From Diplodia intermedia (taxonomy: Eukaryota > Ascomycota > Dothideomycetes > Botryosphaeriales > Botryosphaeriaceae): 64,000 bases of DNA. Made by a program: the position numbers and the translations under genes. The notes below the pieces were generated by a model. The model was given only the letters and a program-made list of their open reading frames with translations. It was not told the origin of the DNA and did no database searches. Numbering within the stretch: position 1 is the stretch's first letter; every line of letters starts with the position of its first letter. The stretch lies in assembly GCA_021495925.1 (NCBI GenBank), contig JAKEKT010000112.1:1-64000 (forward strand). Reading direction: 5' to 3'. Of this stretch, positions 11,650-22,879 are shown one piece after another.

Positions 11650-13784
11650 ACGACGTCCACAAGCCCCATGCAAGCAGGGCATGGTTGGCAGTGCGTAATG
11701 CGCGCCATCACACCCCGTTCAATGATAGCGTTGCTGGACTCGAACCTTTGACGTCAGGGTGGTAGCGGCGGGAGAGCAGAGTCAACACTTGCCCCGGCGG
11801 TGGTGGTTGGTAGCACACGGGGGAGATGGGATTTGTATTCTGGATCCCAGGAGAACCGGAGACGTCCTTGGCGGAGTGCGTTTGTTGACATCATCCTGCA
11901 GCCGGCTCCTCCACCACGTTCCCGCATCTGCCTGCAGCGAGCGAGCCCGGCAACCCACGCTCCTCCTCGCATGAGGCACGCAGTTACGAGCTAAGGCGGC
12001 GGCGGCGCCTACGCACACGGGGCGGCGCTACGCCTCCCACCATGCCTGTGGGACGTGGCAATTATCGTAGACGCCCTTCCTCGGTCCGTTGTTGCAAGGC
12101 AAGGGCCAGCTGCGCCTGCTGCACATTGACCTTTTGTTTTCCCCCCGGCTGCAGCGGCTAGCAACTCTCGACAACGACGTGAACTCTTTTTTTTTTTTTC
12201 CCTCTCCGTCTCTTTTTTCCTGGCTGGTGGCTGGGGGCGCCCCGGCGGTCGAGACCAGTCCAAAGGCGCGAGAGAGCGAGATCCACGCTGCCGTGCCACG
12301 GTCGATCTCGCGCTGGCAGGTGGTGGCTCTTCTTACTTGCCCATGACGCGCAAAACTCACTTTCATCCTTTCCTCCCTCCCCCCGGCAACTGGAAAGGGC
12401 ATCTTTCACATCCGACTATACAGACCATATCGGACGATGCTCGCTGTCTTTGATGCCCAGCTGCTGCCGCTGCAGTCTCGCCTGGCTGCTCATTTCCCCA
12501 TCCATCAATGATGTGGTGGATCGCATACACGCACAGACGCTAGTGGAATCGTCTCCGACATGTAGTTATCGTTGGGCTGGGAAAATGGAGAGGGACGATC
12601 CGTTTGCCCATCGGGGTAGGTAGGCAGGCAGAACCTACACATCGGTGATAAGCCCCCGTTGTTGGAGGCGGGTGGATGATCGCCAAGGAAAAAGCGTTTG
12701 CGGACCGTTGAGAGAAACCGGGAGGGGGGTAAATGTGGATCATTGCGGCTGGGACCGTTCAGCCCCGCTGCCGCCTGCCGCTAACGCTTGTCGATGGGGT
12801 TTTTTTTTTTTTTTTTGCTGCTGAAGCTTTCTGTTTGGCTGTGTCTTGCGTTCGAGAACAGTAGTAGCGCTCACCTCACCCCTGTTCTACCCCCGCCTCT
12901 CCCCACCCCCCCACCACCCCCCCTGGTCGTTTAGCCAGCCAGCAATCCGGAGCACTGGTCTATTATGTAGATAATCAATCCTGTTCCCTCGCCCCCTCCC
13001 AATTCTCTCTTTCCTGATGCCCGTTTACCAACTGGGCGTTACCCCCCCTTGCCGCCGTGACATGCACCCTTCATCCTTCCACCTTCTATTTCTGCCGCGT
13101 TTCTGCCGTTTCCTGGGCCTGTCCTTCCTAACTCGACGATCCTCTCCGCTTTCAAAAGCATACTGCTCTTCCCCGCCAGCTAGCCAGCCATCTGAGCAAG
13201 CGAACGGGGTAATGCTCACGGCGGGTAGCTGCAGCGGCAAACAAGCCTGAGACCAGAATCTACTTGGGCATCAATCATTGCTGTTGCATTCCTTCTCTCA
13301 CCAACTCTTTTCCCCCTCCCCATTCTATCCATAGATCAGACGACGGGCTGAATGAGGTTTTCCTCACCGTCTGCACAACCACGCTGGCACTGCGGCTTCG
13401 TTCCGTGCATCAAATGTGCTTACGGAGTGGGGCGGGGGTTATCGTCAATGCAAGGCGTGCTTACTTGCTTGCTTGCTTCGAGCGCGCCTTTTTTGCTCTC
13501 CACGTGTTGCATCCTCTTATTACAAATCATCCGACCCGTAGTACCGGACGATTGGGGGTCGGGATACCGTCTTCTCTCTTTCTTTTCTCTCGTTCCTCTC
13601 TCTCTCTCGTTCCTCTCTTTCTCTTTCCGTTCCTCTTCCTCTTCCCGTCCCTGTTTCTCTCTTCCCGTTTCTCTCCATCCATCGACCCGTTCTCCACTCT
13701 TTCCCCCCCTCTTTTCTCTCCCTCGTCTACGCAAATCCACTCCCATATACCCGCTTCCCTTTTCCTCTCCCTTGCCACGTTTCG

Positions 13785-13805
13785 TCACACACACACACAC
13801 ACACA
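13785..13805. repeat. CA dinucleotide microsatellite
   Basis: About ten CA units, following a 200-nt CT-rich tract. Confidence 0.85.
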
Positions 13806-15300
13806 TACACACGCAACACACGCATATACGTACTTAAGCGCGCAGACGAGGATGAGGATGAGGAGGAGGAGCAGCCAGCTCCACAATATCTCGCTTGCAT
13901 CGATGATGACGAAAAACACCCCTGTTACATCTCACCTTTTCGTCTACACGTGTGTGTGCCTTTGTGTCACGCCCCTGCCTGCCTGCCTGCCTGCCATCAT
14001 GTCAGCAAACAAGCAAAAACCAAAAGAAAAGGGAAAAAAAAAAAAAAAGTAGCAAGGCCAACCCAACCCATGTCGGGGAGGGGAAGGGGGAACTCCAGGC
14101 CCGCCCGAAGTTTCAAACACGGGCAAGGGTAGGGTAGGTGGGTACTGTGTAGGGTAGAGTACATAGGGGACGGGTGAGCGGTTGTTGGCTGGACCGCTGT
14201 GGGGGGGGGGGGAAGGGTGTTTGTTCGGGAAGAGGGCTGAGAAGCCGAGAGTGGGGGTTGGTGGTTTTGTATGGGGTGTGGTTGCGTGGGTGGGTGGTCT
14301 TGTTCCTTCTTCTCCTCCCGCCCGAGAAATTTTATTCTTCTCTCTTGCGCTCCGGCGGTTTTTCTCTGATGATGATGATGCGTGATGAAACTGGGGGGGG
14401 GAAAAAAATTCATTTGATGAATGCGAACTTTTTTTTTTTTTGCGTTCTTCTTCCCTTCCCCCTCGGCCCCCCGGTCATCGTTCTCGCAATAAACTTCGTT
14501 GTGTGTGTATTATTGGTGGTCCGAACGTAAGGGAGGAGCCAGTACGGAAGCAGAGAAAAGACGACTAGGATCGGAAACGGAGGCGCGGAGCTGGCTCCGA
14601 CTGGGGGGGTTTGGTAGGGGAGGGGAGGTCTAGACTGCTTCGGTTCGACGGTCGGTATTCCTTTGGCGGTGTGAAGGCGTGGGAAGGAGTGAGATCATTC
14701 CGTGAAAATGGGATGACGAGCAACTAGAGTGGGGGGAGTGGTGGAGGGACGGAGTGCTCTGGCCTCTGCAACAGCAGCTGGGATAGCGTCGGCGCTGCGT
14801 CTCCGTGCTTTTCTCCACCTGAGCTTGGCTGTGCTTGCTAGTGTCCTCTTTGTTTCGGTGTGATTAGGTAGGTGCTAGAGCTTGTGTCGCTCGTGGGCCT
14901 GGATTTGAGGTCATGGAGTTTCGCAACGTCGTGGGGCTTGTTCTCTGGGTGTCGGTCCACTGTTTCTGTTTCGTCCTGGAGTGTTGGTCAAGGGCGATAG
15001 GGAGGAAGAGTAGCGTGTCCGTGTGTATTGCTAGTCATCATAGAGATCTAGCACGGTGGCTTGAGCGATTTTCGTAGCGTTGTGGATCCAGATTTGCATA
15101 CCCACGTGGCTCAGGATATCTGCTGAGAGACATGACTCCGAGCAGGTGTCGGCTTCAGACGGGAAGCATCATTAGGTAGTTTCCCTCATGGTGAGGATTC
15201 AAGTCAATTCAGCAGCAGTGAAATCCTCTCGACAATTTGTTTTTTCCCGATGTGAAATAGCAATTTGATACATGAGAGCTAAACATGCGATTTTAAAGTG

Positions 15301-18300
15301 TCATTTCAGCCCATCCTAAAGGCTCTCACGAAAAGCAATACCCAAGGCGCTTCACTTGCACGTGTTTGGTCGCAAGAATTACCTAGAACCGAGAATAATG
15401 CTTCACCGAATAACGGTGAAAAAGTATATTCATGGCGTCAAGCAGACTAGGCCGGCGTTCAACAAGCTTAAGATACGTCAAAGTCGCGTGGAGACGAATC
15501 GCGTCATGCCCCTATTCCAAACCACCACGTGGAAAAGGATTTGCCATCGGGCCGCCACTTGCAGCCATCGGTCACAGGCATGGGTTTCTTACTTCTCCGA
15601 TCGTACGTTCCCCACCGGCTAGTTTGGGGCCCAGACTTCCTCCGGCATGTGCGGTTGTGTGGCGCTGGGAAAAACGGCGGCTAGCTCCGGAGCAGTCTCC
15701 GCGTTGACATCACCACTTCTTCATCGTTCTTCGGTACGTGAAGGGGGGACGAACTGATCCAGTGCCCGAATTTGGGCAAGTGGCCTCTGGGCTCTATAAG
15801 TAGCGCGAGGACTTGGGGTGTGCATTCCAAATAGAAGCACTAAGTCGGTCCCTGGAAATGCGCCTGCTGTCGCCACTATCAGTGCTTCCTTGGCGAGTCA
15901 GCCCTGCCATCCTTCCCATTGTCCGCCCCAAGTGAACGCGAGTTCGGCGACGGCATCGTGGCTTCCTGTCGCCTTCAATGGCGCCTTCCATCGCACAAGG
16001 CAGGGGAAGAATGGTAAATCCGAAGTGCGAATGCCCGTCGTCGGGCGCTCGAGATGGGGCGGATGACACAGCTAGGTTGGAAGGGTGTAGAGAGAGGGTG
16101 GCAGGTGCAGTCGTCGACGGGGCATCGCCGTGTCTGAGTTTGTAAGTTTCGCGTTTGGCTGAAGTCGCTTTTTTCGAGCAGTGTCGCTCTGCTAGTGCGT
16201 GCCGGCCCAGGCGAAGCTGAGGCTCTTCCCTTCGCCCGAGTTCGAGAGCGAAAGCCTAGGAGTCCCTGTTCATCTTCAGCATCATTGCCATTCTCATGCG
16301 CCATGCTGTTCTTGTCGTTTGTATTGAGCGTGTGGGCCGACGGTCGATGGAGGTGGTTCGGGTCGCGCGGAATGTGTTTCGAATGCTCCAACGACCAGCG
16401 ACAGGTGGAGCAGGGTGGTGCGCTAGCAGTGAGTAGTACCGGTACGTGTGGTCCTTTCTGGCTGGCGAAAGCGCGGTTCTCGTTCGTTGGAACCAGAGGC
16501 TGACGGGGTCACGTAGCAGGAGACGCGGCAGTCTGCTCGGGTTCCTAGGTACGGGTAAGCATGGCATGAGAAGCCCTTGTAGAATTCTCCCAACGAGCAG
16601 TCATCGTCTCGGCTCAGCGCATGTTGTCGCTTGACTGGGAGGCAAGTGAAGACTGGGCTCGTGTGTGAAGAGGAAGAGGGCAGGAGAAAGGGGGGAGGGC
16701 AAGCCTGGCGCCTGGGCAAGCGCCAGGCCGGGCGCGCGCGTACATTTTCCACGCGTGTAGCCATTCGAGTCTATCGCATCGGACTGCTCACTAGTAATGA
16801 CTAATGACGTCCGTGTCGCGGAAAACAGGGCCACACTGGAGGCAAGCCTTCGGGAGATCACTACCCGGAAAACCCTGTTATAGAAGCAGCACGGTCCAGC
16901 AGGGACCATGTCCTGGGGCACCCAAGCAACATCCACATCGCAAAGGCATATTCCCTTTGCCCCTGCGGGACACCGCCGGGTAGAGGCCAGTATATGGCCG
17001 GGATAACGGGTGCGGCGGGCACGAAACCCTGACCCGGGGTGCGCCAACCATGCGAGTCATCCCACTCAGGCCACGGGCGAAGGGTCTGGGAGCATGGTGG
17101 CGACCATCACACGGGAATAACAATTGTTCCAGGAGGATTGCATTGCTTGGCCTCGGAATCGACGATGATTCTGGCCCCTGTAAGACTCGCAATGCAACAA
17201 CGCGTCCAATCTGGTCACTTCTCGCAATGCTTTGCGGCAGGCGCAACGGGCAAACGGGCCCCCGGGCTCTGGGACGAGGAAACACTAAGCTGTAGACGCC
17301 CGGCACCCTCCCTAGTTCTACACAGTCCTGGTCCCCTCCGTTGAGCAGATGCCTCGTGATCTGCTTCAAGGCTCCGATGCTTTCCGTAGCGACCCGCTCG
17401 GTGTCTCCTGCCTACTCGGTCCAGTCCTCTGTCGGCTCCAGCGCAGCCGGTCTTGGTCTCACTCCCCTGGCTTAGTGTGGTAAGGAAAATCCTTGAGATG
17501 GGTGATGAGTGTTGAGATCGCCCGCGCTAGGGCACTTAGCCTTCGCTCCCATCCGCACACCGCCACAACGTTATTCGCAGCCTGTTTAGATGAAGCCAAG
17601 TCGGTCCCTCATAGCCCGCTGTCCGTATTTCTGCCGGCACTTCTCTGGGCGTGAGGACGCTCAAGTCAAACAGAGTACGGGCGTGAACAAGGACCAGCGG
17701 AGAGACACGTAAGCAATAGAGCGCGTAAGCCGGTACGAGCACCCCAGCCACGCCGGTTCGATGCCATCTGCAGTCAGGTCGGAGGCCGACGTCCACTGCA
17801 ACGCAACCAACCCGTTTCGCAACACGGGCCCTCAGCAGCGCTCACTGCTTCGCTGAGCCGGAGAATGCCCGACTACGTGGCTCCATGTATTCACACCAGC
17901 AGAAACACCACGCGCGTCGTGGGGAAGGACGTCCGGTTAGCCGGTTTAGTCGGCAATTTCAAGACCAGGGCTGCTGCCGCCGGCCCCACCCCACGTACGT
18001 GCTGCAAAAAAACAAGTTTCATGTGGGATGAGGCCCTTCAGCTGCGGGCTCGGCTCGTTTCTGATGTGCCATTGCAAGCATCGTTGACGGAACCGAAACG
18101 CTTGCCGTGGGGCTCAAGATAGACGACCCTGACACCGACAAGTCTGGCTCCGCACATCACCATCACGGCCGTCTCAACGAGGGTTTACCGACAGGGTGAA
18201 GTGACCTGCCTACTGACGTTAGAGGGAACGGGCATTCGCGCACATGGATGCCTGGCTCTGCTTTATCGAAGGACATCAGCACGCCCAGTATCCCACAGAG

Positions 18301-19400
18301 CTCCTGAAACACACGGTCCAGGGGACTATAGCCACCCAGGAAGTATAGCTGGCGTCCTAGAAAAGAGAACCGAGAGCTCAGCATCTCTGTGCTCGAAAGA
18401 ATCCGCCCAAACCTCTTTTGTGCGCTTTGGCGATAGGGCTAGTCGGATCTAGCCCCCTGCCTAGATCGTGCCGTCAACGCTCACGAGGGAAGATTTCATG
18501 CTTTCTCGATCTCGACGGGTATCCCGAGCGAGTTTTCGCGCTTGGATGATCTACACCGTGGCGAACTTCCTTGGACGCCCGACACATCACTTCCCTAAAC
18601 CCTAAAGCGGAGCCATGGCCCACAGGCCTTCGGCGATCTGGCCAAAAAGACTTCGGGCCTCTGTCGGGATAACAACTAGTTCACTCTGTTACGGACGTAA
18701 TAGTAGTTCGAAGCAAATTGCAATGCCGCATACGTATCGAACTTGTCATCCGGTTTTCTCTGCTGTTGAGAGAACGGGACCGTTGATTGCGAGGCAGTGG
18801 GGCGGGTCGTTTCTAACCCGCGGAGGCGGACTCGGCCTCCGACTGCAGGGAAAACACGGCATGTTCATCCAGGCCGAGGGAAGCCGTTGTGCCGCGAGGA
18901 GGGGCAGCACGACCCGGCCCTGACTAGCGGGTCAAGGAGGCTTGGAAGGAGACCCTGGGTCCCACAATCATCGCATCATCATTTTGACTGGAATCTGTTT
19001 TGGAAGGGTGGACCCATGGATCCTTCCAAGGCTTAGTCCGCAGATCCCCACAAGAGCAGATCCCCGCGAGAACAGATCCGATTTCTCAAAAGCCATGATC
19101 TATCTCCATGTTCCGATGATGCGGCTTCCAAGGGACCTGAACTAAGTCGGCTTTGCTGGATTGTGTCATCGTCGACCATAACAAGAACAAAAACCCTTCC
19201 CACGAAGGTGTTGGAATGACTGACTCCCCTTGGTTCAGGCACGCTCTTCTGCGTAGGGGCAGACACACGCAAGACGAGATGAAGTTCCCACGAACAAGCC
19301 ATGGAGCAGTGTGCAAGCTAGGCTGAAAAGTGAGTCGCCGGTGACTTCCACATTGGCCAGCCTTCGTTCCCCGACCCCCATCGACCGAAGGTTCCCCTAT
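15301..19400. other. Gene-free stretch with short repeats, possible decayed repeat DNA
   Basis: The base composition is even and stop codons are frequent in all frames. I see no gene. Two local structures stand out: an imperfect inverted repeat (arms about 18941-18963 and 19006-19032) and, just after it, a 16-nt tandem repeat (19041-19088). The contrast with the GC-rich, frame-rich DNA on either side suggests old mobile-element sequence, but I recognise no transposase, reverse transcriptase or terminal repeat. Confidence 0.35.
19041..19088. repeat. 16-nt tandem repeat, three units
   Basis: Units start at 19041, 19057 and 19073, each with CAGATCC at the front. The first two share CAGATCCCC and similar ends; the third has diverged. 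Confidence 0.6.
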
Positions 19401-19904
19401 TAATACTGGAGCTTTCCTCGCAGAACATGGCAGAGACGCTCCTCGCTCGCCGTCCCCCCCTTTTTTCCCGGCCAAAACAACGATACGCCCGTCAGCGCCA
19501 GCCGCCACGTAAAGCAAACCATCCAATACGATACGTGCCACGACGAACAGATATAACGCAGGATCGCCAGCAGCAGCGTCCAACAACTAGAGAGAAAAGC
19601 TGTACCACGCCCCAGCCGTGCCAGCCGTGTGCCAACCAGCCGCCCCTCTCCCCTCCCCTCCCCTCCCCCCCCAACAAAGGATCAGGCCATCCGCTGTCCC
19701 CAAAACCGCCCAGCGCCGCGTCCATCACGGCGCCATACGCCAGGCAATTGGCGCCGTGTCACATTGGCGGCGGGCAATACAGAACCGGCACCATCTCCAT
19801 GCTACGGTCGGTGCTGGCTCCGCTCCATGAGGACAAGGCCCCTGGCTAATGGACAAGCTCGTCGACACACCTCCCTCCCCCCCCCCGCGTTCGGTGCCCG
19901 CGTC

Positions 19905-19933
19905 GGTGGTGGTGGTGGTGGTGGTGGTGGTGG
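19905..19933. repeat. GGT trinucleotide microsatellite
   Basis: About nine tandem GGT units, with one interruption near the 3' end. Confidence 0.85.
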
Positions 19934-20018
19934 CGGCGGGTGCAGGGATGCAGCAGCAGCACGCATCCACTATACGACGAGTTGGACCAGAGGCGCGGCG
20001 GCAGGCGGGCAGGCGGGT

Positions 20019-20039
20019 AGGCAGGCAGGCAGGCAGGCA
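20019..20039. repeat. GGCA tetranucleotide microsatellite
   Basis: About five GGCA units, preceded by degenerate GGC(A/G) copies. Confidence 0.8.
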
Positions 20040-21244
20040 AGCGTGCCGCCGCCGCCCCCTTCCTTTTTCCCGCAGCCGGGCGGGCCAGCAGGCATCGATG
20101 ATGGAATGGGGAGGGCGTGTGTTTGGGCGGTGACGCTCATTGTCGACCGACGAGGATTGGGATGACGAGCATCCGGAGCGCGATTATCTGACCGAGTCGG
20201 CGATGGTACGATAGATGGCGTCACTCCCCGGGCGGCGGCCATCCAGCCCAGCCCAGCCGCCCATCATCCGGTGCACGAATCGGCGGGAAGTCAGCGGAAT
20301 CGGCGGGAGGCGTGTGGGAATCGGCGGCCGGTGTGGGATCGAGGGCGGCGGCGGGTTGGGATGGAATGGAAAGTGGTGCGGTTCAGTAGTCTCGGCCTCG
20401 ACCGCCTGCCGGGGCGCTGCCGAGAGACAAGGCTGTTTATTCCAGCCGCAGCAGCAAGCAGCGGGAGCGACGTCACCGGTGCGACCGTCAGTGGCGCCGA
20501 GAATCCTCAGGCGACTTTGGCGACGAGGCTCCTTTCGGGCTAGGCAGATCTGGCGAGGGCCTGGATCGGCCGATGCGAGGATGCTTAAACCCAAGGCGGG
20601 CGATCCCCCATCATTTGGGATGCGGAAAGGCACATCATTGTGCATAACGGGCGCGGCAGAAATAGCTTTTGGCCCAGCCGCCGGAATAGGGGTCTAGATG
20701 TCTGGAGCAACGTGAACGAGCAACGGCGCGCCCGGGTACGCCCGCCGCCATGACGTCAAGCGAGTGCTTGGTGGTGCCGCGCTGCTTCCTTGGCCGGCGC
20801 GTCGATGCTCCTTCCGGCCTGCCCAAATCCCCCGGAGTTCGAGCTGTTGATTGCTGTCCGCCTTCCCTTCCGCCCAGCTCGCCAGAGGGCCGTCGTTCCG
20901 GGCCTTTCTGTTCCGACCGGCTAATCTGCCCGCGAGACCCGCGTGTCGCCGCGCCCTGATTGGAGGCCGTGCCGTCGCGAAACACCCTCCAAGACTCTGC
21001 CGTCGTATAAACGAGCCTCCGTTCACCCATTTCTTCCGCGCCCCCCGCTGCGCATCCGCCAGTTCCCGTTTCATCGCCGTGGACATGGGACAATAGGGGG
21101 GCGTTGAACGGGCCACAGCCAAGCAGTAATAGCTTTTAAAATCAATCCAGCATGCGGCACAGCAAAGACGTTCACCACCATTGCCATCCTCCTCCCCGCA
21201 AACTCGTCTACTAGCGTCCCCTTACCGCTTTAGGCAACTCCACG

Positions 21245-22619
21245 ATGCTCTCCTCCGCCGCGCTCCTGCTGCTGAGCGCCGGCGCCCCCGCCCCCGCCCT
21301 CGCCCGATCCGTCGTCGTCCCCAAGGCGGACAAGCCCGGCGCCTTCTTCCTCGCCGGCGACAGCACGACGGCGGTGCAGTCGGCCAACGGCGGCGGCTGG
21401 GGCTCCGGCTTCCTGGAGACGACGCTGCTGAACGGCGCGACGGGCACCAACTACGGCCACAACGGCGCCACCACCGTCAGCTTCCGCGAGGGCGGCGACT
21501 GGGACACCGTGCTGCAGGCCGTCAGGGATGCCGTCGACGAGTACACGCCTTACGTGACGATTCAGGTGAGCACGATGCCCATTCCTCCCCACGGATTCAC
21601 TTGGGCCGCCATTGGCTTCGATGAAACGAGGAAGGGAGGGAATGAGCGAGCAGGCGGGGTTGACAGAGAGAGAGAGAGATAGCAACTTGCCGCGAATGAA
21701 GCCGGCTCATCCGCCGTCTCTCTCTTTCGACCTCGAGCTCTGTTGTGCCAAGACGATGCGAATCGAGGGCCGTGAGCACTGACGTTGCGCAATCCCCATC
21801 ATCAGTTCGGCCACAACGACCAGAAATCCGAAAAGGGCATCAGCATCGACGAGTACAAGGCCAATCTGATCCAGTTCGTCGAGGACGTGCGCGACGCGGG
21901 CGGCAATCCGGTACGTTTTTTGAAAAGAATCGAACCCTTCTTTCTCCCATCGCCGACAGCGAACCCAACCCCCTCCCCTCTGCTTCCACACCCTTCCGCG
22001 AGATCGGACTCTTTGTATCAGGATCAGTACAGCATCGAGCTGGCGGCAGCGGCGGCGGAGGTGGCCGTAGAAGCAACACCACCACCACCACCGCCGCCAC
22101 CACCACAACCTCTCTCCGCCCTACCCTCCAAAAAAAAAACGACAAAGAGCGTCAAAAACGAAACGAAACAAACCCCCCTACCCCCCACCACCTCAACCCA
22201 GCAGCACTCCCCTCCCCTCCCCCCCCGACTAACCCCCACCCCCCACAATCCAGATCCTCGTCACCCCCCTCTCCCGCCGCCAATACTCGTCGACCAACGC
22301 CTCCATAACCGAAAACCTCGCGGCCCAACGCGCCGCCACGCTCGCCGCCGCCTCGTCCGCGTCGCCCGCCGCGCCCGCCGTCGACCTCAACCGCGCCAGC
22401 ACCGACTACCTCAACGCCATCGGCGCCGACGCCGCCGCGACGTACAACCTCGACGCCGACGACGCGACGCACCTGAACGCCGCGGGCAGCGTGGTCTTCG
22501 GGAACATGGTGAGTTGGTTGATGGTGGGCGGGGTGGATGCCGAGGGGTTGGGTGCGTGGACGGGGCCCGGGGAGGAGTATGTCGAGGCGTTTGAGGAGGG
22601 GGTGTTTGTTGCGGGGTGA
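21245..22619 (+). CDS. Secreted rhamnogalacturonan acetylesterase (CE12, SGNH hydrolase)
   Basis: Predicted to remove acetyl groups from the rhamnogalacturonan part of pectin, outside the cell. Exons 21245-21565, 21806-21910 and 22254-22619 give 263 aa. A hydrophobic Ala/Leu-rich signal peptide covers residues 1-20. Block I is FLAGDSTTAV (nucleophile Ser40), block III is FGHNDQKS (residues 108-115), and block V has DDATHLNAAG with catalytic Asp212 and His215, spaced as in the family. Both introns start GTGAGC or GTACGT and end CAG; the second has GACTAAC as branch site. They are long for this window (240 and 343 nt), and the second is filled with low-complexity sequence. The coding strand turns from C-rich to G-rich in exon 3. 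Confidence in family and splicing is high. Confidence 0.9.
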
Positions 22620-22709
22620 GAGAGAGAGGAGAGGAGGGGGGAGGGAGGGGGGGTTGCTCGTGTTTATGTAGGTGGTGGGCGGAGGCGGAGGGGGAGGAGG
22701 AGCATGCCC

Positions 22710-22737
22710 ACCGACCGACCGACCGACCGACCGACCG
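22710..22737. repeat. ACCG tetranucleotide microsatellite
   Basis: About seven ACCG units, about 90 bp downstream of the CE12 stop codon. Confidence 0.85.
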
Positions 22738-22841
22738 TCGGGTGTGATGGCCGGCCGGTCAGCCAGCCAGCCAGCCGCCTTCATGCGGGGAGGGGCAAGG
22801 AAGGAAAACAAGGGCTGGCGCACGTACATATGCGAACTACG

Positions 22842-22844
<3 letters not shown>

Positions 22845-22876
<32 letters not shown>
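22845..22876. repeat. TA dinucleotide microsatellite
   Basis: About 15 TA units, unusual in this GC-rich window. Confidence 0.9.

Positions 22877-22879
<3 letters not shown>

Larger units (their letters stand above)
9861..15300. other. Gene-poor region with low-complexity tracts
   Basis: No supported gene. 9861-10200 is probably the 3' flank of the preceding gene. 12187-12200 and 12800-12816 are T runs, and 13570-13780 is a long CT-rich tract. A CA microsatellite spans 13785-13805, an A run lies near 14034-14048, and a run of G near 14200-14212. The frames found here (for example 13264-14052) are translations of these tracts and carry no domain. Confidence 0.6.
19401..21244. other. Upstream region of the CE12 esterase, no supported gene
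   Basis: GC-rich DNA with GGT (19905-19933) and GGCA (20019-20039) microsatellites. Frames on both strands are low-complexity and unrecognised. The last few hundred bases probably hold the promoter and leader of the gene at 21245. Confidence 0.5.

Noticed and set aside
11715..11775. tRNA-like B-box on the minus strand (GGTTCGAGTCC at about 11733-11743)
   Set aside because: The T-arm stem does not pair well, and no A-box or cloverleaf can be drawn upstream at the right distance.
13264..14052. 262-codon plus frame
   Set aside because: It is a translation of CT-rich, CA and A-run low-complexity DNA, giving Ser/Leu/Phe and Thr-His repeats.
16878..17369. Minus frame with a CxxC...GH...C pattern that recalls a zinc knuckle of a retroelement
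   Set aside because: The spacing is wrong (RCGCCLGAPGHGPC), and no reverse transcriptase or integrase motifs lie nearby in any frame.
19849..20165. Repeated short units (GGT, GGCA) considered as a CRISPR or minisatellite array
   Set aside because: Units of 3-4 nt without spacers; ordinary microsatellites. CRISPR arrays are not expected in a fungal chromosome.
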